64,000 nt of DNA from Carposina sasakii. Taxonomy: Eukaryota; Arthropoda; Insecta; Lepidoptera; Carposinidae. The DNA is taken from NCBI GenBank assembly GCA_014607495.2, contig CP053153.1:13020001-13084000 (forward strand), read 5' to 3'. The notes under the pieces are model-generated. The model had not been told where the DNA came from. It did no database searches and saw nothing but the letters and a program-made list of their open reading frames with translations. Made by a program: the position numbers and the translations under genes. Of the stretch, positions 22,551-32,257 are shown piece by piece (the first letter of the stretch is position 1; each line of letters opens with the position of its first letter).

Positions 22551-24991
22551 AAAACGAAAAACCGACTTCCGTGAGTAAAGTAAAATTTTTCTAAAATATA
22601 TGTTACTGCCGTGTACGATTGTCAGATTTAGATGCCAGCAAATTATTAAAACATGAGAAATGACTAGGCTTCGAAAACGTCTGACAATATGTTACGCCCT
22701 GTCTTACTTGGGGATCTCCATCTTCATAAGCCTATTGCAGTCCACTACTCTGGACCTAGCCATAGGGGGATTTTGCTACTAAAAAGTTCCACTAATTTTT
22801 TGGCGGCTATCATCAGACCCTCGTTTCCTTTATATTATGTGTTGTAAAATCGGACTACTCGTGATTATCCCTAGATTCCTTAGATATTCCATCATCTGAC
22901 AAAACGCTCAGTTTAAAAACAGACTACATGTGCCTACAATATTCGAGGATTGCCCTCGATTTCTCCAAGATCCCATCATCAGATCCGATGAATATGGGAC
23001 CACCGTATTGACATAAATGACGGACGATACAGACTGATAATGAAAATTATGTTATTAAATGTGACAAAACCGTGTCAAAATTAAACATTCGCTTAACACT
23101 GTTACGTGATTTAAATTCACATATGTAATCATCATCATCAGCTTATAATATTGCAGTCTACTGCTGGACGTAGGCCTCCCCCAGGGCACGCCCACAAGAC
23201 TGCCATGGGGGTATTTGCCCCATATACATATGTAATATGACAGTAAAAAGTATGAATTACCTGTCAGAGTTAAACATAGTTTAGAATATAGATTGTTTAA
23301 AAGTTTTTGTAACAACATACTATAGCCAAAAACCAAGAATTACCTAAAGGCCAACACAAAAATTACTCAAAGACCAAATAAATAAAACTTTTTAAAAACA
23401 CAGCCATGTTGAGTGTCTATTATTTCTCTCTGAGTGAAGAAAACAGTTCCATTGTGGACGGTGTCAACAAGATCTGTTCCGTTTTGTGGTGCCAAGTCTG
23501 CTAAGTTAATACCAATACTACAGATTAAATTTGTTAACAGATATCCTACATTAGTTATTAATTTTAACTGTACTATTTTATCAATATTTACCAGCCTTAC
23601 CAGCTTTACGAAAGTTAGGACTACTAAAAATTTGATATTTGTTTTATACTCCACCCTAATGCCAACGTATTGTACATTTGATTTGATTATTATTAAATTA
23701 CGGGAATAAACTTTTCCAAACATCTAAACTTTGAACTATTTTTGAGTTGAGCTTCTGATTTAAAGCCTATGCTATGTCTTTCAAAATACGCGGCAATGCC
23801 AGGAATTTTATATTTTCTTGAGTCTTTTCCTTTAATATTGATTAAATTCAAAGCGATGCCAGAGGTTATTTATTTACAGTTTTACAGTTATCTTGTCTAC
23901 AAATTTGTATATAACCGACTTGGTTATCAATTCGTCTGTATGTTTTTTTTTTTTTTTTATGTGTGTTACCTCAGAACTCCGTCGTTTATAAATAATAGGG
24001 AATAAACTTTTCCAGGTTGGTCCCATATTCACCACATCTAAATCTGATTATGGGATCTTGGAGAAATCGAGGGCAATCCTCGAATATTGTAGGCACATGT
24101 AGTCTGTTTTTAAACTTTTACTGAGCGTTTTGATCACTTACATATAAAACATAACATCTGATGATTCTTAATCTGCTCTATGCTATAGTCCGTTTTTAGA
24201 TTTTTATAGAGACTTTTGGTCAGCTACACATTTCTGATGATGGAGCCGCCGAAAAACAGATAGTGGAACTTTTTAGTAACAAAATCCCCCTATGGCAGGG
24301 GGGGCCTACGTCCGACTGCAATAGGCTTATGAAGATGAAGATAATTGTGTTAAGTCGGTTAAGCCGTGTCCATAGAGGAAGAGGTGCCGAGATGGCGGAT
24401 AATAGGGATGAATGAAAGAAGGAATGCACCGACCCCAAATTTGAACAGGGCAGGAAGAAGGATATCATATGTTGCTTAAATAAGAGTGTACATGGCTTGA
24501 GGCGTGGTGCATGTACCGTCGTCTGGATCGATTCCACCTCAAGTTCCGATCCATCATGAGAATCAGATGGTCCGACCGAGTGCGTAATACCGAAGTATTG
24601 CGAAGAGCCAATGTAAGTTTGGGCAATATTGCTAAGCGCATCTTCTTTTCTGAACTGGAGGAGGGCAAGCGGAAACGCGGCGGGCAACTCCTCAGATACA
24701 AAGATTCAGAAATGACATATGAAGAGATGAAAAAGCGATGGCAGCACAACGACCAGAGTGCAGGATGGTGATAAAGCAGTACACGAATTCGAGGAGTAGG
24801 TCAAGCTGACCTTAACGTGATGAACTAAAGACTCGTCCTCCTGCTGCCATTACAATATTACAATTACAAGTTGACGCACTTAAACGCCAACAGTTAGGAT
24901 CTGGTCGCCATGACCGAAATAATAATAATAATAAATCTATTTTGCCCAAACTTTAGTACTTGAGTTTGGGAGGAAGTCGGTTTTTCGTTTT
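22551..24991. mobile_element. Large inverted composite of LINE-related repeats
   Basis: AAAACGAAAAACCGACTTCC at 22551-22570 is exactly mirrored at 24972-24991. Further inward, 22900-23002 (TACAATATTCGAGGATTGCC, GATTTCTCCAAGATCCCAT) is mirrored at 24019-24120, and 22725-22850 (AGCCTATTGCAGTCC, ATAGGGGGATTTTG, AAAAGTTCCACTA) at 24235-24340. The arms enclose about 1 kb. That block holds a reversed family A fragment (23127-23225), an unrecognised minus open frame of 118 codons (23367-23723), and GGGAATAAACTTTTCCA directly repeated at 23702-23718 and 23998-24014. A LINE fragment interrupts the right arm. I read it as copies of one repeat family inserted head to head. Confidence 0.65.
24505..24830 (+). 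pseudogene. LINE ORF2 C-terminal fragment
   Basis: The 86-residue frame at 24511-24771 resembles the region after the reverse transcriptase in RTE/BovB- or CR1-like insect LINEs. It has a basic segment of the type [15 protein letters not shown], then [19 protein letters not shown]. The usual RW-GHV-RM block between them is missing, so an internal deletion is likely. Downstream ATGACCGAAATAATAATAATAA is a typical 3' end with a (TAA)n tail. No RT or endonuclease is present. Confidence 0.65.
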
Positions 24992-25463
24992 TTTATGATA
25001 TCAGTTGGTAGAGTTAGGATTTATTACAGACTCATATCTCTTTAGTAGTTTGATACACTGGCTAGATAGACTATTTTATAATACAATAATAGAAATGTAC
25101 TCGTAGTCATCTAGACTAGTACTACACGTAGACGTAATCTATGGGTAGAAGGCTATAGGTCAAAAATAAATACGGGTAAAGAAACGAATAAGATTTAACT
25201 AACTCAAAAGGCAGTTCCTTATGGTCTTAAAAGCCGCATTCTCTCAAGAAATTATGTATATTCAGGAAATATGACCACCAAAAATCATAACCAAGGTACT
25301 CAATTGCATTCGGTATAGTTTATATGTGCAATGTGCATGAAGTGTGCATAGACGGAGGTTTACCGTGTCGCGGCTAACCGCAATGAGGCCTCTACTTACT
25401 TACAGTTGAAAGCGAAACCCTTGCACTACCTTTATCATGTAACAAATAATATCTTATTATGGA
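24992..25463. other. Unique AT-rich spacer
   Basis: No gene or repeat is recognised. Confidence 0.45.
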
Positions 25464-25812
25464 CTAGTAGACGCCCTAGACTCCGTCCGCGTGGACTACA
25501 GAAAAAACAAAATGTCGAAAATTATCCGGGATAAAAACATTTTCCTGGGATAAAAAGTAGCCTATATGTTAAGTGGGACCTGTCACAATATATTCTTGAA
25601 AACTGCATCGAAATCGGTTCAGCCGTTTCTGAGATTAGCATGCACAAACGCACAGACAAACGGACAAACAGACAAACCGACAATCAGACAAAAATTCCAA
25701 AAATCATTCTTTTGGGTACTATTGTGTTGATAAAGGTCTCCTATAGTATTTTTTCTCATATATCTTCCATGTACAGACAGCGATTCGTTACATTTTTATT
25801 ATATGTATAGAT
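25464..25812. repeat. Family B element, uninterrupted (copy B3)
   Basis: Runs from ACTAGTAGACGCC through GTCCGCGTGGACTACAG, ATCGAAATCGGTTCAGCC and a CAGACAAAC run to TATTATATGTATAG. The ATCGGTTCAGCCGTTTCTGAG motif is typical of the 3' part of lepidopteran non-LTR elements. This copy gives the reference order that exposes the insertion in B1. Confidence 0.8.
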
Positions 25813-26400
25813 TACAACATGAAATTATTGTAAAGTTTCGTGGAAATTGATGACTATCCTGTTCCCATGCGGAGCTTTACTGGACATAAGCTGTATCTCC
25901 TTCTGTGCATGTCGTAAGAGTCAATGAGAGAAAAAATTCCAGATTTTACACTTGTCCCGATATGCTAAACGTGATTGTGATCTTCTTTATGATCCTGCAG
26001 TTTTGATTTTCGGAAAACAGTCTAACATCCTGTAACCTACATACGGTATGTAAGAAGACCAATATGTCTGAAGCCATATCGTAGAATTGATCATTTCATG
26101 AAATGGTCGAGCTCATGAAATGGTCGCATATATTCATGAAAAAATGTCTAGTCGTTTTGTGATAAAGACGAATCATACAAATTGCCCGATCACATATAGA
26201 TCATATTACAACATGAAATTATTGTAAAGATTTTTCGTGGTTATAAAACAAATTAAAGAGAGAGGGTGACTATCCAGAAGAAGTTCCCATGCGGAGTGTG
26301 CTTTATTGTATAATGTATATTAGACTTAATGAGCTGGTTTATTATAATATTGTTCCTTAGATTCTGTGCATGTCGTAGGTTAGACTATCATGACGCTAAG
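25811..26400. repeat. Direct duplication, about 400 bp period
   Basis: ATTACAACATGAAATTATTG at 25811 recurs at 26210. Downstream TGACTATCC, GTTCCCATGCGGAG and TTCTGTGCATGTCGTA recur in the same order in both (the last being the reversed family I motif). The right copy has gained extra sequence. Between them CATGAAATGGTCG occurs twice in tandem (26098-26127). Confidence 0.7.
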
Positions 26401-26688
26401 GAAGCGGAAGCGTGGCAGCGTCCGGCGATGTGCCAGTACGAATACTGTAAATAATTTAAATATTATATTTGAAAATATCCCATAAATATAGCAAAAAAAA
26501 TCTACCATCAACTTTATGGTGATGGTGTACGGTATATCTTCTTTATATAAGCTCTACCACATTCGGATTTTTGGACACCCTGTTAATACGATTTGGAAAA
26601 CAGTATGACAAAATCGTGTATATAGACGATACTGGTCAAATTATTGTGAAATACCTGAAATGCTCGACATATGAATGATCACATGTAT
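26401..26688. other. Unique AT-rich spacer
   Basis: Nothing recognised. Confidence 0.45.
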
Positions 26689-27051
26689 ATACAGATGTTT
26701 TTTGGTCGTCAATCTCCTCATCATCGCGATCATTTTCCTCCATGGAAGCATACCTGGGAAGTGACTGGTTCCCAAGATATTAGGGTCCAAAGTTGAGTAA
26801 ATAGACTGCGTTTTTCACATAGACGCGCGTACTAGTAGCAAGATTTTTTCACGAGAACATAATTAATATCTGTCTATAAAAAACTAACATAAACACTGGA
26901 CACTATAAATTTCGCCCGATCAAGTATTTAAATAATTTTAAAAAATTACATCGTTTCCCAGCATTTTTTTTTTGGCATAACTTACTTTATTTGATGTATA
27001 GAGCATGTACCCTTCGTTAAGGGTGGCAACGAAAAAAAAACATTCTGTATA
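26689..27051 (-). mobile_element. Family E MITE (copy E3)
   Basis: Reverse copy: opens ACAGATGTTTTTTGGTCGTCA and closes GGTGGCAACG then ATTCTGTATA. The interior CATGGAAGCATACCTGGGAA and AAATAGACTGCGTTTTTC match the other three copies. The end sequences carry substitutions, so this copy is probably immobile. Confidence 0.78.
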
Positions 27052-27388
27052 TTTAAGTTTCTAGTATTTATACGAAGGTATACTAGCTTGCTATCTGCCT
27101 GACCGAGTTTTTGGGCCCATATCCTGACAAGACCCCTGTGACCATCATTGACCTCATCTAGCAAACCAAAACGTGAGATTGAGGTCAAACACAGACTAAA
27201 AAAACCCTACTCTTGTTACATTCGTAATTTTTTAAATGAACTAAGGAAGTTACGGTTAAAGTGACTATTGTTAGTAAAGTATGTCATTTTGTATGGTTCA
27301 ACCTGCATTGATAAATGTTTTCACTTCCGGCGTCTTAGTTTAATTCTATTATAATTATCTAATTAATTATAGTTATACTAGATAATCA

Positions 27389-27538
27389 GTAGTGGAGGGA
27401 CAAGAAAGTCTAACCGAACTATCGTACATCTCAACTATACCCGACTTTGGTCAGAAGTGGCACCATGTGGTTCTATCGCCCTTGGTGCTCTGCCTACCCC
27501 GTAAGGGATAGAGGCGTAATTATATGTATGTATGTATG
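27389..27538 (+). mobile_element. Family C SINE with TATG tail (copy C3)
   Basis: Starts GTAGTGGAGGGACAAG and ends in (TATG)n. It is flanked by the 10 bp duplication TAGATAATCA (27379-27388 and 27539-27548). It is longer at the 5' end than C1 and C2 and so shows more of the family's head. Confidence 0.88.
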
Positions 27539-27784
27539 TAGATAATCAACTAGTTTAAATTATAACATAAACCCAACGATTAAACCGCGTGTAGAGTTAC
27601 GCACCCATTAAACACGAGTTTTGACAGAATAATATACCTACTTATTATATTTAATATCTAAAATTTTGATTATAGGTACATTAAAAAGCGGGTTAAAAAA
27701 ACGTTAATATATAATGACGAATGCTCAAGAGAAGAGTTCCCAAATCACATTTCTCTATTGATTAAAGACAAAGCCCTCGACAAA

Positions 27785-28020
27785 TGTCGTATTCGTCACC
27801 CGAAAGAGTGTGGTCCTGACAGATTGGGGTTCGAATCACCCCTCACTCATGGCCAGTTCTGATAGACCCCTGATTTTTCTGGACAGGTTAGAATGTGAGT
27901 TTATGTGAATACTTTAATTGTAGATAATGTGAATGCAGGGGTTTAAGTATAATGGTTATGGTTAGGTGGCAAATCCATACTTTGGCTTAGGGTGTAAAAG
28001 TCTTATGGATAATGTGGGTA
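27785..28020 (+). repeat. tRNA-like SINE candidate
   Basis: Contains GATTGGGGTTCGAATCACCC, a T-arm-like B box, followed by a non-tRNA body (TGGACAGGTTAGAATGTGAG onward). No second copy lies in this window, so only the tRNA-like box supports the call. Confidence 0.4.
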
Positions 28021-28040
28021 TTATTTCTATTTTTACCCGA

Positions 28041-28432
28041 TTTTATAAATGAAATTGTATTAACATTCACTATGGGTTCGCCCACCACCGGGCCCTACAC
28101 CCTCCAATGACCCTCTGATCTGATAACTCATAATCTCATAAAGTTCATATATTTTTCATTACTTAGTAGAGGGTAGTTAATTCTGTTTAATGTGTTGGGT
28201 TTTAGAGTTTTATAATTAGTTATTTACTAATTTATAATTTGTACACCTAAATATATGTAGATTTTATTAATCTAGTTTTTAATTTCGATATAGTGCGATG
28301 TATTATCTTGCATGCTAGGTGCTCGGATCTGGTTTCTTGTGGCGATTGTAGGTAGTGCAAGTGCTTGTTTTCGCGATTACGAGTTATCAGATCCGATGGT
28401 CAGTAGAGGGTGTAGGGCGAACCCATCGTGAT
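28041..28432. mobile_element. Family D palindromic SINE-like element (copy D1)
   Basis: The 392 bp element is flanked by the 11 bp duplication TTTTTACCCGA (28030-28040 and 28433-28443). Its two ends are inverted relatives (TCACTATGGGTTCGCCC and GGGCGAACCCATCGTGA), extending inward through GGGCCCTACACCCTCC and CTGATAACTC. The long duplication suggests retroposition despite the inverted ends. The interior includes TTGCATGCTAGGTGCTCGG, shared with D2. Confidence 0.8.
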
Positions 28433-28443
28433 TTTTTACCCGA

Positions 28444-29489
28444 CTAAACTAGAAGGAGTCATATATACTTAATCCTTATTCTCACTAATATTGTAATTTT
28501 GTTTGTTACCTTCACGCTGTATTTACTCTAACAATCTTTAACAATTTTGCACAAATATAGGGATTATGGAGAAGGATATTCTGTAGTCCATGCAAATGAA
28601 GTCGCGGGCAACGTCAATGTATGTATGACTATAAAGTACTATACGGTGAAACTTACTCTAGATACTAGTACGTACATTTTTAATCTTAATCACGGATCCT
28701 ACAGTCAAACGGCGCAAGCAGTTTTGTGAGACGTTGTACCTAGTTTTAAGTTTTGTATAAAGGATAATAAATTTAAAAAATCTGTCGTGCGTGACCTAAC
28801 AACTCTAAACATCTCCGAAAATTGATTCTGATAGAAAAATAGGTTTATTAATTTTTATATTTACTAGTCGGCCGGTCTAACTGACATTATCTATACTGAG
28901 CAATTAGTGTTATACCAACCATCGTCTGCTTCCCATAAAAACTGCTTGAGCTGTTAAAATTAAGTCATGTCCACATTAAACCTAACGTGTTTCTCGTGAG
29001 GGACGGTAATGCAGTTAGATATATTGAAGACGGCTGCTGTTTCTCTCTGCTGTGATCAATACTCGTCTGGGGGTCAAAATGTATCTTAATGGACTTATTC
29101 ATCAAAATTCGTTCGGTAGATTTTTTGTGAAATACCACATATATATACACTCGGCTGTGTTCCGAATTGTGAAAGCCAAAAATGCAGGAAAACGAGAAAG
29201 TCACACAGCAGCGCAGCTTAGCATAAGTCTGAAAAAAATGCCCAAGTTCCGTAGTCAACTCAATCTTGCAACATGCGCGGAAGGAGATGCAGCTGATGTA
29301 TTCTAATGAAACCCCGCCTCAGCACAGGGGTATACTAACGACATAATGATACTATGTACGTAGATTGGCAATAAATTCTTACATTAAACTGAACCTTAAG
29401 CTTACTTGCTAAAAAGGAGGAAGTCCAAAATGTACAAATTTTAAAAGTATATTTACAAGATGTTATGTAGAGTCCACACGTGACCAAAA
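28444..29489. other. Mostly unique DNA with a family I copy
   Basis: 29134-29322 is diverged family I (ACTCGGCTGTGTTCCGAA, then AACATGCGCGGAAGGAGATG and AACCCCGCCTCAGCACAGG). Open frames 28965-29258 (-) and 29052-29306 (+) overlap it and are not coding-like. The rest is unique. Confidence 0.45.
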
Positions 29490-29640
29490 TACTGGCTGCT
29501 ACTTAGGTCAAAGAATAAGCATAGCCATTCAGCGCGGCAACGCAGCCAGCATTTTGGGCACGCTACCTAGATAAGGTAGATCGGCTGACCATCCTGTAAA
29601 AATTAGAATGGTCAACCGACCTCCCATAGGTACGCCATAG
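29490..29640 (+). pseudogene. LINE ORF2 tail fragment
   Basis: From 29497 the frame reads CYLGQRISIAIQRGNAASIL followed by GTLP. The motif QRISIAIQRGNAASILGT is characteristic of the extreme C-terminus of abundant lepidopteran non-LTR elements. Only about 25 codons are recognisable, and the upstream reverse transcriptase is absent. Confidence 0.65.
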
Positions 29641-29854
29641 CCCTAAGTAGTTTTAAGTTAGTTATAGATATTCTAAATTTTCTATGATCTTGTACTTAAA
29701 TAAACAAATAAACTTTCGTATTAAGTAATATTGGTTAGGACAAGATGGTTATGTAAAAGAAAAAATATTTTGAATATTCAAATCTTGTCACATTCACACA
29801 AAAAATCACATTTATACGAGTAGGTACATTATGTAGGATGTAAGTAAGTACTTA

Positions 29855-30230
29855 TACAGGGTGTTTTTTCGTGGCCACGTACTTTATACATCAAATAAAG
29901 TAAGTTTATGCCAAAAAAATGCTCATAAACAATGTAATTTTTTTGAATTTTTTTTTTATCTGATCGGGCGAAATTTATAGTGTACAGTGTTTATGCTAGT
30001 TTTTTCATAGACAGATATTAATTATTTCTCGTGAAGAAATCTTTCTACACGCGTCAATATGAATTAATGCAGAAAAACGCAGTCTATTTATTCAACTTTG
30101 GACGCTAATATTATGGAAACCCGACACTTCCCAGTAGTTCCCAGGTATGCTTCCATGGAGAAAAATGATCGTGATAATGAGAAGATTCCGTAGTTTTCGG
30201 GAACGTTGACGACCAAAAATCGCTCTGTAT
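29855..30230 (+). mobile_element. Family E MITE (copy E2)
   Basis: TACAGGGTGTTTTTTCGTGG opens it and GACCAAAAATCGCTCTGTA closes it, giving the clearest view of the family's ends: CAGGGTG.TTTTT at both termini inside TA dinucleotides. It is about 375 bp and non-coding. Confidence 0.82.
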
Positions 30231-31249
30231 AGTCTATCTGATATTATCGCCTGATTTGGATTCATTAATAATAGTCTCATATATAACATTTTATATCTAA
30301 CTACAACGTTAACCAGTGGGCGCACTTCAATAAAGAACGTACTATAAAGGGATAGTATATTGCGTTTAAAGATCTTACTGTAGACAATCGAAATAGGCAC
30401 TTCTCTTTGACATTGGAGACTACTATTGGTACTCGAAAGTTTTAAGATGACAATGTTTATAATTTATCGAGTTCAGACAATTTAAAAGTACAGAACTATT
30501 TGAAATATAGATATACCTTTGGATTTCAAGTTTCAGTATTGAAAAATTACTCCACATTGGTTGAATTAAGTAATATCATGTCAATAATTATCGAGTTGAG
30601 GGGCTTGTCATTTGCATTCATTGTCGTTATTTGGTACGAGTATGTGCTGACTGCACTTTTGCAATGTATGTTAGTTAGTACATAGCTATCTAATGTTAGC
30701 TATTGTAAATACACTGGTTATTGCCTGCGACTTTGTCCATCATGGACTACAGAATATACTCAAAACTATACGTATGTATGAAAATTAAAAGAAGAATAGT
30801 TGAGAAAATAAAGCATGAAGAGGTAAGAAACAAACTTTCTTTCGGATTTATTATAGCAGTTAGGATTAAGATTCGTACAGACGACAGGTGTCTAAAACGG
30901 GTAGAGTGAAATCTTCCAATTACCCTATCTCCTTTAGCAAGAATAAATTTAGCAAACTGTTTACAAATATGTAGGTTCCAATAAAAGACCATTCGAGTTT
31001 CAGTAGTATGACCATGTGAGGCATGTGAGCACAATTGCAATGGTCGTTTGTGAAAATGGCTGCCAGTGGGAAGGTTGAATTTATTGGACCTATTGAGACG
31101 ACAGTTCTCAGTTCGCTGACCTCTAGCTGTTGTAGATAAGTATGCTGTAAACTTGATTGTAATCGAAAAAATTATGTCTCCGATGGTGTTCGCTTCATTT
31201 GCACTCTCGTTTCTAAGTAAAAATTCGGATGGTAGGTATAAATATATAT
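30231..31249. other. Unique DNA, no gene seen
   Basis: 30725-30755 (TGCGACTTTGTCC, GGACTACAGA) is a scrap of the family B head. Open frames at 30500-30685, 30721-30909 (+) and 30747-31040 (-) show no recognisable domain. Confidence 0.45.
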
Positions 31250-31262
31250 ATATTATTATGTA

Positions 31263-31466
31263 AATGAAATTGTATTAGGTGTTACAATTCGGAAGTTCAA
31301 ACATTCACTATGGGTGTGCAATGTATCGTCTTGCATGCTAGGTGCTTGGGTCTGGTTTCTCATGGCGATTGTAGTTAGTGCAAGTGCCTGTTGTCGCAAT
31401 TATGAGTTATCAGATCCGAGGGTCAGTGGAGGGTGTAGGGCCCGGTGGTGGGCACACCCATAGTGA
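31263..31466. mobile_element. Family D element with 17 bp perfect inverted ends (copy D2)
   Basis: ATTCACTATGGGTGTGC at 31303-31319 is perfectly mirrored at 31452-31468. A 13 bp duplication ATATTATTATGTA lies at 31250-31262 and 31467-31479, so a 40 bp leader (AATTCGGAAGTTC) lies outside the left inverted end. The core shares GCATGCTAGGTGCT and GGGCCCGGTGGTGGG with D1 and D3. A retroposon whose transcript folds back explains both features better than a cut-and-paste MITE. Confidence 0.8.
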
Positions 31467-31479
31467 ATATTATTATGTA

Positions 31480-31993
31480 TTTAGTACTAACATGTAGAAG
31501 TCGTGAGTTTTAAAACCAATTGTGCTAACGTTAAATCAAGGCAGAATGCGCAAATTACAAGTGCTTTATATCAAGTTTACTAACTAACTAGCATTATAGA
31601 AGATGATGTAAAGGACCGACATAGATCAAACACTAGCAAATGAAGCGTCAAGCGCGTGCGATTTATGTATTAACTTATCAAGTGCACAGTCGATCACTTA
31701 CACGGCAACTTGTCAGTCTGTCTGAGTGCCGTCAATGTATGATACATTACAAAATAGAGACGACTACACACTGTGCGAGAGAATGACGTAATTTCTAGAT
31801 CGAATCAATATAGGTTCGTCACTGACACGTTTGCTCCAATAGGAAGCCTTTATTTTCGCGCCTTCGTCAAGTCATGTGATGTATTGCAATTGCTATTAGT
31901 GTTGCGATAACGAACGTCGCACATCGTATGCAAGTATACAAAAAAAGACATTAAGTTACTCTAGCTACGAGTATAATCGAACGAGTATACCTA
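31480..31993. other. Unique, GC-richer patch, no gene seen
   Basis: 31600-31930 is less AT-rich than its surroundings and holds a TCAGTCTG word (31704) and CCAATAGGAAG (31834). A regulatory role is possible but unsupported. Confidence 0.35.
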
Positions 31994-31995
31994 TA

Positions 31996-32255
31996 CATGG
32001 TGTAACAAAAAGGGTATGTTAAGCGAAAAGTTATCTGAGTAGACCACTATAGTGAACCTATCCACAAAATTTGAGACTCGAAATCACATGTTTATTTTTC
32101 AAGATTGTATGAAAATTCCTGAGTTATTTAAAAATTCTTCATACTATTGGGAAAAATAAACATGTTATTTCGAGTCTCAAATTTTCAGGAGAGGTTCTCT
32201 ACAGTGGGCTTTTCACATAGCTTTTCGCTTAACATACCCTTTTTGTTACACCCTG
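31996..32255. mobile_element. Family F long-palindrome MITE (copy F1)
   Basis: The 260 bp element inside TA dinucleotides (31994-31995, 32256-32257) has ends near CAGGGTGTAACAAAAAGGGT followed by ATGTTAAGCGAAAAG. The pairing continues inward (AACCTATCC, AATTTGAGACTCGAAAT, TTTATTTTTC), so almost the whole element is one imperfect hairpin with arms over 100 bp. A second copy is at 43926-44191 and a fragment at about 33240-33330. Confidence 0.88.
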
Positions 32256-32257
32256 TA

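Noticed and set aside
23367..23723. 118-codon minus frame overlapped by a 91-codon plus frame
   Set aside because: Both strands are open because the region is AT-rich with few stop words; no family recognised, so not called as a gene.
24220..24687. 155-codon minus-strand open frame, the longest in the window
   Set aside because: It is antisense to the LINE C-terminal fragment and crosses the inverted family arm; no domain, and composition follows the opposite strand.
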